From contig NZ_JAGIYZ010000004.1 in assembly GCF_017813355.1 (NCBI RefSeq), positions 62,001 through 126,000 of the forward strand: a stretch of 64,000 nt of DNA. Direction: 5' to 3'. How positions within the stretch are numbered: the first letter of the stretch is position 1; each line of letters begins with the position of its first letter. Below the pieces are notes generated by a model. It made no database searches. It worked only from the letters and a program-made list of their open reading frames with translations, and was not told where the DNA came from. Positions 57,627 to 64,000 of the stretch are shown piece after piece. The stretch is from Roseomonas nitratireducens. Its GTDB lineage: Bacteria; Pseudomonadota; Alphaproteobacteria; Acetobacterales; Acetobacteraceae. A program made the position numbers and the translations under genes.

Positions 57627-58843
57627 GGCGCGCGCTGGTCGGCGCGGCGCTCCTCGCCGCCGCGCCGGCCCTCGCGCAGGAAGCGCCGCGCGCCTTCCCG
57701 CATGTCTCGGCGGAGGCCGATCTCGGCCTCTACTCCGTCTCCACCGTATCCGCGCCGGACCGCGCGCGGCGCGGCACCTCGGTCTACCTGTTCGGGGAAC
57801 TCGCCGCCGGGCTGCACCTCGCCCCGGGGCTCTCGCTGCAGGGCGTGATCGCCTTCGAGCCGATCGGGGAGGGGGATTCGACCGGCGGCACGCCGAATGA
57901 CGGCGTGACGCTGTTCCGCCGGCAATCCGCCTTCCTTGAGGCGCTCTTCGTCGAATGGAAGCCCACCGACGGGCTGACGCTGTATGGCGGCCGCTTCGTC
58001 GCCCCCTTCGGGCGCGGGCATCACGACTTCCCCGGCATCCTCACCCGCGTCCGCGCGCATGAGGTGGAGATGATCGGCGACAGCCTCGGCCTCGGCGGGA
58101 CCTGGACCTTCCTGTCGGATCCGCGCTTCGGGGAGCACGACATCTCGCTCGCCGCCTTCACGCTGGACCGCACCGCGCTCTCCTCCACCTGGATGACGCG
58201 GCGGCGCTGCTGCGACGAGCGCTACGAGCGCTACAACCGCAACACCCGCCAGCAGGGCGGTCCCGCGAACACCGGCCAGCTCGACAACGCCGCCATCGCG
58301 CTGGACGGCGACGGCTTCGACTGGCTGCCAGGCTTCTCCTACCACCTCGCGGCCGTGACGCGCGCGCCGGGCATCGACGGCACCGCGCGCGAATGGGGCT
58401 ATGCCGCGGCGCTGCGCTACGAGCAGCGCTGGAACCGCGACCACCGCACCCTGTTCTTTGCCGAGGCCGTGCAGTTCCGCAACGCCGGCGGCCGCCCGCG
58501 CGGTGAGGTCGCAACGGCGACGATCGACCCCGATACGGGGGAAGCGGTGGACGGCACGCTGGAGACGACGATCGCCGAGCGCCGGACCTTCACGACGCTC
58601 GGCGTGCAGCACCGCTACGAGGCGTGGCGCGGCACGCTCGCCTGGCAGCGGGACCAGCGCAAGCGCAGCGCCGACACGCTGCCCACCGAGACCTATGTCG
58701 AAGCCTCGGTCGGGCGCGACCTCGGCGGCGGCTTCGGCATCGACATCGGCTACCAATGGTCGCGCTACGCGCGGGAGGAGACGGGGCGCCTCGGCACCGC
58801 GCATGCCGTGCTGCTGCGGCTCGGCTACGGCGGCGGCTTCTAG
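57623..58843 (+). CDS. Outer-membrane beta-barrel protein in Zur operon
   Basis: A 406-residue protein with GTG start overlapping the znuA-like stop (GTGA). A signal peptide ends at ALAQE. The rest alternates aromatic beta strands (LTLYGGRFVAPFGRGHHDF, EWGYAAALRYEQRW) and closes with LRLGYGGGF, as barrels do. Its position behind a Zur box suggests a zinc-permissive porin, similar in idea to ZnuD but without a TonB plug. The family name is not certain. Confidence 0.8.
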   Translation: MRRALVGAALLAAAPALAQEAPRAFPHVSAEADLGLYSVSTVSAPDRARRGTSVYLFGELAAGLHLAPGLSLQGVIAFEPIGEGDSTGGTPNDGVTLFRRQSAFLEALFVEWKPTDGLTLYGGRFVAPFGRGHHDFPGILTRVRAHEVEMIGDSLGLGGTWTFLSDPRFGEHDISLAAFTLDRTALSSTWMTRRRCCDERYERYNRNTRQQGGPANTGQLDNAAIALDGDGFDWLPGFSYHLAAVTRAPGIDGTAREWGYAAALRYEQRWNRDHRTLFFAEAVQFRNAGGRPRGEVATATIDPDTGEAVDGTLETTIAERRTFTTLGVQHRYEAWRGTLAWQRDQRKRSADTLPTETYVEASVGRDLGGGFGIDIGYQWSRYAREETGRLGTAHAVLLRLGYGGGF

Positions 58844-58845
58844 CC

Positions 58846-58872
58846 CGCCGCCGCGCCCCGGGGGCGGCGGCG
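58846..58872 (+). terminator. GC hairpin after the Zur operon
   Basis: Arms CGCCGCC-GCCCC and GGGGC-GGCGGCG with a two-base bulge and a minimal loop, starting right after the barrel gene stop. No T tract. Confidence 0.4.
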
Positions 58873-58896
58873 CGCGATCCGTGGCAGTCTCCCGCC

Positions 58897-59610
58897 ATGG
58901 CCCCCGAGACGCCGCGGCACTGGCTCCATCCCGCGACCATCGCCGAGGCGCGCGCCGCGCAGGCGGAGATGGCCGCGCGGCTGGTGACCGAGGATGCGCT
59001 GACCGCGCGCATCCCCCGCCTCGGCGGCGCCGATGTCTCCGCCACGCGCTTCGACCCGGCGCGGCGCGTCTTCGCCGCGATCGTCACGCTCGACGCGACG
59101 GGTGACGAGGCCGCGCGCGCGACCGAGGCGCGCATCGCCGACTTCCCCTACATCCCCGGCTATCTCGGCTTCCGGGAGGTGCCTGCGCTCGCGGCCTGCT
59201 GGGCCCGCCTTTCGCCCCGTCCCGACCTGCTGCTGGTGGACGGGCAGGGGGTGGCGCATCCGCGCGGCCTCGGCCTCGCCTGCCATCTCGGCCTGGTGCT
59301 GGACGTGCCCACGATCGGCGTCGCCAAGTCGCTGCTGGTGGGGCAGGCCGCGCCGGGGCCCGAGCCCGGCGACACCGCCCCGATCCTGTGGAAGGGAAGG
59401 GCGATCGGCGTCGCGCTGCGCACGCGGCGGGGCGCGGGGCCGCTCTACGTCTCGGTCGGGCATCGCGTGTCGCTGGCGACGGCACTGCGCATGGTGCGGG
59501 AGGCCTGCGACGGGCGCCGCCTGCCGCCCGCGATCCGCGCGGCGCATGCGGCGGCGAACGATGCGCGGCGCGCGACGATGCCGCCCGGTCCGGATCCCGC
59601 GCGGGCCTGA
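58897..59610 (+). CDS. nfi: Endonuclease V
   Basis: A 237-residue DNA-repair nuclease that nicks near deaminated bases, mainly inosine. Active-site residues are Asp46 (GADVS), Glu94 (GYLGFRE), Asp115 (VDGQG) and His121 (AHPRG); Tyr85 (FPYIPG) forms the strand-separating wedge. Length and motifs are complete. ATG 58897 is used; the upstream open frame shadows the barrel gene. Confidence 0.93.
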   Translation: MAPETPRHWLHPATIAEARAAQAEMAARLVTEDALTARIPRLGGADVSATRFDPARRVFAAIVTLDATGDEAARATEARIADFPYIPGYLGFREVPALAACWARLSPRPDLLLVDGQGVAHPRGLGLACHLGLVLDVPTIGVAKSLLVGQAAPGPEPGDTAPILWKGRAIGVALRTRRGAGPLYVSVGHRVSLATALRMVREACDGRRLPPAIRAAHAAANDARRATMPPGPDPARA

Positions 59611-59688
59611 CGCGACTGGCCCGGGCCTTGCTTCGTGGTGGCGCGATGCCGCGCGGCATGCCGTCGCGTCGCCCCGCAGGAGACCAAG

Positions 59689-60132
59689 ATGAAGCGACTG
59701 ATGCTCGCGCTGGCGCTGTTCGCGCTGCCCGCCTCTGCCCAGAACGTGACCATCCTCAGCCCGCCCGGCGCGATCACGCCGACCGGGCCCTGGGGGCTCG
59801 CCGCGCAGGCGGGCAACACGCTGTATGTCGCCGGCATGCGCGGGATCGATCCCGCGACCAATCAACTGGTGGCCGGCGACGAGGCGCGGATCCGGCAGGC
59901 CTACCGCAACATGCTGCACATCGCCGCATCCGCCGGCGCGCGGCCGCAGGACGCGGTGCGGCTCGTCGTCTACGTGACCGACATGTTCCGCTTCCGCCCG
60001 ATCGCGAACCGCGTGCAGGAGGAGATCTGGGGCGCCGGCCCGCATCCGCCGCGCACCATCATCGAGGTGCAGCGCCTGAACCAGGACGACATCCTGGAGG
60101 TCGAGGGCACCTTCGTGCTGCCGCAGCGCTGA
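59689..60132 (+). CDS. Exported RidA/YjgF-family protein
   Basis: A 147-residue RidA fold behind an apparent signal peptide (MKRLMLALALFALPASA). Cytoplasmic RidA proteins remove reactive imines using an arginine, which may correspond to the Arg in DAVRLVVYVTDM here. Export is unusual for the family, and such copies may act on other substrates. AGGAG lies eight bases upstream of the start. Confidence 0.82.
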   Translation: MKRLMLALALFALPASAQNVTILSPPGAITPTGPWGLAAQAGNTLYVAGMRGIDPATNQLVAGDEARIRQAYRNMLHIAASAGARPQDAVRLVVYVTDMFRFRPIANRVQEEIWGAGPHPPRTIIEVQRLNQDDILEVEGTFVLPQR

Positions 60133-60150
60133 ACGCCGCCGCGGCGCGCT

Positions 60151-61632
60151 TCAGCCGCGGAGCCGTTCCTCCAGCATGTCCGCCAGCGTCGCGATGACCT
60201 TCACGCGCGCATGGAGCTTGTTGTCCGCCTCGACCAGCGTCCAGGGCGCGATGCCGGTCGAGGTGCGCTCGACCATCTCGCACACCGCGGCCTCGTAGGC
60301 GTCCCACTTCTCGCGGTTGCGCCAGTCCTCCTCGGTGATCTTGTGCTGCTTGAAGGCGGTCGCCTCGCGCTCCTTGAAGCGGCGATGCTGCTCCTCCTTG
60401 CTGATCGCGAGCCAGAACTTCGCGACCACCGCGCCATGGGCGACGAGCTGTTCCTCGAAATCGTTGATCTCGGCATAGGCGCGGCGCCAGTCGGGCTCGG
60501 GCGCGAAGCCCTCCACCCGCTCGACCAGCACGCGCCCATACCAGGAACGGTCGAAGACGGTCACGCGCCCGGGCCGCGGCATGTGCCGCCAGAAGCGCCA
60601 GAGATAGGGCTGCGCGCGTTCCTCCTCGGTCGGCGCGGCGACGGGCACGATGCGATAGGCGCGCGGGTCCAGCGCCGCGCCGAGACGGCGGATCGCACCA
60701 CCCTTGCCGGCGGCGTCGTTGCCCTCGAACACCGCGATCAGGCTCGTCTCGCCATAGCGCTTGTGGCGGGTGGCCCGCGCGAGCCGGCCCTGCGCCTCGG
60801 CCAGCGCCTTGTCGTAGGCGTCGCGCGACATCTCCTGCTTCAGCGTCAGCGCGCGCAGCACGTTGACGCGGTCGGGCGGCGCCGGCGGGGCGGCGGGGGC
60901 GGCGCGCTTGGGCTCCGGCTTCGCGTCCAGACGTCCGCGCAGCGTCGAGAGGAGGTGCCGCCCGACGAACAGCGCGCGATAGCGTTCATCGGCCGCGGGG
61001 ACGATCGTCCAGGGCGCCTCCCCGGTCGAGGTCTCCCGCAGGAAGGGCTCGCAGACCTCGATGAAGTCGTCGTAGTGCTCGAGCAGCTTGCGGTCGTAGT
61101 TCGTCACCTTCCAAGACGTGCCCTTGTCCTTCTCGAGCGAGCGGATGCGCTTCTTCTGCTGCGCCTTGGACAGGTGGAACCAGTACTTGATCAGCAGCAC
61201 GCCTTCCTGCGCGAGCATGCGCTCGAGGCGCATGATCTCCTCCATCCGCGCGGCGAAGCCTCCCTTGCCGAGGTGGCCCAGCACGCGTTCCAGGATCGGC
61301 ATGGTCTGCCAGGCGCCGAAGAAGACGCCGATGCGGCCCTTGGGCGGCAGCGCCCGCCAGAAGCGCCACATGGGCGGGTGGGCCTGCTCCTCCTCGGTCG
61401 GCAGGCCGAAGCCCGTCACCTCGATGAAGCGCGGGTCCATCCATTCGTTGAGCAGGTGGACCGTCTCGCCCTTGCCCGCGCCCTCGACGCCCGCGATCAG
61501 GATCAGGACGGGGAAGCGCTTCTGCGCGCCGAGGTCGCGCTGCGCCTGCAGCAGGGCGCGGCGCAGCTCGGCCTCCTCCTCGCGGTAGGCCGCCTTGTCC
61601 ACCTTGTGGTCGAGTTCCGCCGCTTCGAACAT
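60151..61632 (-). CDS. pap: Polyphosphate:AMP phosphotransferase (two-domain PPK2)
   Basis: A 493-residue enzyme with two PPK2 domains that makes ADP from AMP using polyphosphate. The second half has a complete Walker A (GNDAAGKGG, 304-312), FDRSWYGR and the lid RRFKERE. The first has GVEGAGKGE (48-56) but lacks the DRSWY segment (FFGAWQT instead), so only the C-terminal half should be catalytic, as described for the Pseudomonas enzyme. Confidence 0.92.
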   Translation of the reverse strand: MFEAAELDHKVDKAAYREEEAELRRALLQAQRDLGAQKRFPVLILIAGVEGAGKGETVHLLNEWMDPRFIEVTGFGLPTEEEQAHPPMWRFWRALPPKGRIGVFFGAWQTMPILERVLGHLGKGGFAARMEEIMRLERMLAQEGVLLIKYWFHLSKAQQKKRIRSLEKDKGTSWKVTNYDRKLLEHYDDFIEVCEPFLRETSTGEAPWTIVPAADERYRALFVGRHLLSTLRGRLDAKPEPKRAAPAAPPAPPDRVNVLRALTLKQEMSRDAYDKALAEAQGRLARATRHKRYGETSLIAVFEGNDAAGKGGAIRRLGAALDPRAYRIVPVAAPTEEERAQPYLWRFWRHMPRPGRVTVFDRSWYGRVLVERVEGFAPEPDWRRAYAEINDFEEQLVAHGAVVAKFWLAISKEEQHRRFKEREATAFKQHKITEEDWRNREKWDAYEAAVCEMVERTSTGIAPWTLVEADNKLHARVKVIATLADMLEERLRG

Positions 61633-61710
61633 GGACCGATCCTCCGCGGCGCGACGGGTGGCGCGCCTTGCGCTGGATCATGCGCCCGGCCGGGCGCCCG
61701 GCAAGCGTCT

Positions 61711-62643
61711 TCAGCCCGCGCGCGGATGCGCCTTCTTCCAGGTGGCGAGCAGCCCGGCCGCGTCCACCGCGGTGTAGCGCTGCGTGGTGGACAGGCTCGC
61801 ATGGCCGAGCAGGTCCTGGATGGCGCGCAGGTCCGCCCCGGCGCCGAGCAGATGCGTCGCGAAGGAATGGCGCAGCGCGTGCGGCGTCGCGTGTTCGGGC
61901 AGGCCGGCGAGGCGGCGGAATTCCCGCAGCGCGCGCTGCGCCACCGCGGCATCGAGCCGCTTGCCGCGCGCGCCGAGGAAGAGCGGTTCCTCCGGCGCGC
62001 CGGGGCCGCGTTCGGCAAGGTAGGCGGCGATCGCCGCGCGCACCGCCGGCAGCACGGGCACCAGGCGTTCCTTGTCGCCCTTGCCGCGCACGCGCAGCGC
62101 ATCCGCCCGCCCCGGCAGCGGCGCGTCGCGCAGGTCGAGCGAGAGCGCTTCGGAAATGCGCAGCCCCGCGCCGTACAGAAGGGAGAACAGCGCGACGTCG
62201 CGCGCCGCCTGCATGGGCGCGTTCTCGTGCCGCGCCGGGTCGTAGATCTCGCCCGCCTCCCGCGCGACGGAGCGCGCGGCCTCGGGCGTCAGGGCACGCG
62301 GGATGGGGGCTTTCGGCCGCGGCCCGCGCAGCGCGCCGAGCGGCAAGGCCGCCATGCCATGGTGGCGCGTCATGTGGCGCAGGAAGCCGCGGATGGCGGC
62401 CAGCCGCCGCGCGCGCGTCGCGCCGGAATCGCCTTCCGCCGCGCGCGCGGCGAGGAAGGCCCGCAGGTCGGCCGGGCGCAGCGCGCCGAGCGCGGCGAGG
62501 TCCGGCACGTCGCCCAGGTGATGCGTCAGGAAACCGAGGAAGAGCGCCGCGTCGGCGCCATAGGCCTCGATCGTGTGCGCGCTCGCGCGGCGTTCGCGCG
62601 CCAGCCAGTCGAGCCAGGCCGCGCGGGCCTGCTCGCCGTTCAT
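61711..62643 (-). CDS. xerC: Tyrosine recombinase XerC
   Basis: A 310-residue recombinase that resolves chromosome dimers at dif together with XerD. The catalytic set is complete: Arg162, Lys188, His255, Arg258, His281 and Tyr290. The N-terminal SAM-like DNA-binding domain is at 1-105. It lies 4 bases downstream of a DUF484 gene, the arrangement usual for xerC, so it is a housekeeping gene and not part of the elements at 26-54 kb. Confidence 0.93.
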   Translation of the reverse strand: MNGEQARAAWLDWLARERRASAHTIEAYGADAALFLGFLTHHLGDVPDLAALGALRPADLRAFLAARAAEGDSGATRARRLAAIRGFLRHMTRHHGMAALPLGALRGPRPKAPIPRALTPEAARSVAREAGEIYDPARHENAPMQAARDVALFSLLYGAGLRISEALSLDLRDAPLPGRADALRVRGKGDKERLVPVLPAVRAAIAAYLAERGPGAPEEPLFLGARGKRLDAAVAQRALREFRRLAGLPEHATPHALRHSFATHLLGAGADLRAIQDLLGHASLSTTQRYTAVDAAGLLATWKKAHPRAG

Positions 62644-62647
62644 CGGT

Positions 62648-63340
62648 TCAGCGCGACAGCGCCGCGGCCACGGCGCGGCCCAGGAAGGCCAGCACCGGCG
62701 CGGCCTGGCGGATCGGCAGGGAGGACGCGTCGCGCGCGCCGATCGCGATCAGCATGGGCGGGCCGACGGTCAGCGGCACGCGCGCCAGCGCGTCGCGCGT
62801 GACGAGCGGCGCGGCTTCCGCATGCAGCATGTCGGCCTGGGTCGGCACGCTGCGCACCACCGCTTCGCGGCCGCGGCCGATCAGGCGGCTGACGGCGCCG
62901 GCCGGCAGCGGCAGCACGCCCGCGGGCAGGTAGCGGCGCTCGGGGCCGGGCTCGGCGGCGAGCGTCGCGGTCTCGACCCCGAGCAGCGCCGGGATTTCCT
63001 GCGTCACGACCTCCATCACCTCGCCCCGCGCGCGGATCAGCGCGAGGACGGCGAGGCGGATGCGGATGGTCAGCCCCGCGCCGGCGCGGCCGGCTTCGAG
63101 CGCGGCGAGGATCTCCCCCTCCACGACCCGGCGGCGGCTGCGCTCGGCCGCGATCATCGCGGCCATGTGGTCGGTGAGGTTGTCGCCATGCACCCGCCGG
63201 GGCGGCGTCAGCACGCGATAGAGGTCCGGGCGTTCCGTCAGGAACGCCGGGTGCGCGCGCAGGAAGGCCTCGACGTCCTCGGCATTCGGGCCGTGGGGCG
63301 CTTCCGCTGGCGGGCTGAGGACGCGGTAGGCGTGGCTCAT
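62648..63340 (-). CDS. DUF484-family protein
   Basis: A 230-residue protein with the DUF484 opening [13 protein letters not shown] and a GAF-like C-terminal half. The family has no proven function but almost always lies beside xerC. Its start overlaps the stop of the transaldolase gene by four bases, so all three are probably cotranscribed. Confidence 0.88.
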   Translation of the reverse strand: MSHAYRVLSPPAEAPHGPNAEDVEAFLRAHPAFLTERPDLYRVLTPPRRVHGDNLTDHMAAMIAAERSRRRVVEGEILAALEAGRAGAGLTIRIRLAVLALIRARGEVMEVVTQEIPALLGVETATLAAEPGPERRYLPAGVLPLPAGAVSRLIGRGREAVVRSVPTQADMLHAEAAPLVTRDALARVPLTVGPPMLIAIGARDASSLPIRQAAPVLAFLGRAVAAALSR

Positions 63341-63993
63341 AGGATGGACTGCCCTGTCTTTTTCCAATCCGCGAGGAAGGCTTCTAGCCCGCGGTCGGTA
63401 AGAGGATGCTTAAGGAGCATGCGGATGACGCCCGGCGGGAGCGTCGCCACATGGGCGCCCATCTTGGCCGCTTCCACCAGATGAATCGGGTGGCGGACGG
63501 AGGCGACGAGCACCTCGGTCTTCAGGGAGGGGTAGTTGCGGTAGATCTGCACGATGTCCGCGATCAGCCGCATGCCGTCGGTGCCGATGTCGTCCAGCCG
63601 GCCCACGAAGGGGGAGATGAAGGTCGCACCCGCCTTGGCGGCGAGCAGCGCCTGCGCCGGGCTGAAGCAGAGCGTGACGTTGACCATCGCGCCTTCGCCC
63701 GCCAGGGTCCGGCAGGCGACAAGGCCGGCTTCGGTCAGCGGCACCTTCACCGCCACATTGGGCGCGATGGCGCGCAGCACGCGGCCTTCGGCGAGCATCC
63801 CGGCGGCATCCGTCGCGGTGACCTCGGCGCTGACGGGGCCGGGGGTGATGGCGCAGATCTCGGCGATCACGTCCTTCATCGGGCGGCCGGACTTCGCGAC
63901 CAGGGAGGGGTTGGTGGTGACGCCGTCGACAAGGCCGGCCTCGGCCAGGGAACGGATCTCGGAAACCTCCGCGGTATCGACGAAGAACTTCAT
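63337..63993 (-). CDS. tal: Transaldolase, small (TalC/Fsa) type
   Basis: A 218-residue TIM-barrel enzyme that moves a dihydroxyacetone unit between sugar phosphates in the pentose phosphate pathway. The Schiff-base lysine is Lys83 (VAVKVPLT). GVTTNPSL (24-31) and the C-terminal [15 protein letters not shown] are family blocks. The start at 63993 lies seven bases inside the window edge, so the promoter is not visible. Confidence 0.94.
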   Translation of the reverse strand: MKFFVDTAEVSEIRSLAEAGLVDGVTTNPSLVAKSGRPMKDVIAEICAITPGPVSAEVTATDAAGMLAEGRVLRAIAPNVAVKVPLTEAGLVACRTLAGEGAMVNVTLCFSPAQALLAAKAGATFISPFVGRLDDIGTDGMRLIADIVQIYRNYPSLKTEVLVASVRHPIHLVEAAKMGAHVATLPPGVIRMLLKHPLTDRGLEAFLADWKKTGQSIL

Positions 63994-64000
63994 GCGACTC

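Noticed and set aside
61711-62643. XerC-type recombinase considered as the integrase of the tRNA-Arg elements
   Set aside because: It lies 7 kb outside the tRNA, beside DUF484 and transaldolase, in the normal housekeeping arrangement of xerC.

Overview
The window is very GC-rich, densely packed chromosomal DNA. The gene families point to an alphaproteobacterium, most likely a Roseomonas-like member of the Acetobacteraceae: orphan tripartite-tricarboxylate (Bug) binding proteins, LARPGG-type binding proteins, 719-residue iron-type permeases, and a tal/DUF484/xerC block. The assignment is inference; there is no rRNA to confirm it.

Layout. 1-3.6 kb: the end of an iron-type ABC importer (binding protein tail, double-domain permease, ATPase). 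3.6-8.3 kb: an SDR protein whose catalytic residues are mostly gone, three Bug binding proteins without a TctAB partner, and an intact extradiol dioxygenase. 8.6-13.7 kb: an RND efflux pump (lipoprotein adaptor and HAE1 pump) with a TetR regulator. 13.8-23.3 kb: the most unusual block. A Crp/Fnr regulator stands divergent to an eight-gene operon in which every junction is a 4-nt ATGA overlap: five paralogous periplasmic binding proteins, a Cache-type sensor histidine kinase, a lone receiver, and a receiver fused to a class III adenylate cyclase. No transport ATPase or permease is present. The parts suggest ligand sensing through five binding proteins, phosphorelay, cAMP synthesis and Crp-mediated transcription. 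23.4-25.8 kb: an OmpA-type protein, a small charged protein and a Met/His-rich Spy-like protein.

26.1-54.8 kb looks like two related elements inserted in tandem at the 3' end of a tRNA-Arg(CCU) gene (54677-54753). The last 15-16 bases of the tRNA recur at 26090 and 35537, each at the head of a 362-bp direct repeat. The first element carries a Kdp potassium system, with kdpDE divergent from kdpFABC and an 11-bp-phased direct repeat between them. The second carries a broken serine recombinase and an organophosphonate catabolic cluster: phosphonate monoester hydrolase, a dipeptide-type importer with two binding proteins, an FAD oxidoreductase, phosphonoacetaldehyde hydrolase (phnX), an aminoethylphosphonate importer, an alkaline-phosphatase-superfamily hydrolase and a PhnZ-like HD oxygenase. 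No phnW transaminase is present; the FAD enzyme probably replaces it.

54.8-64 kb: chromosomal housekeeping genes: prolyl aminopeptidase, a Zur-box-controlled zinc binding protein with an outer-membrane protein, endonuclease V, an exported RidA-like protein, polyphosphate:AMP phosphotransferase, xerC, DUF484 and a small transaldolase. No CRISPR array, rRNA or intact insertion sequence was seen.
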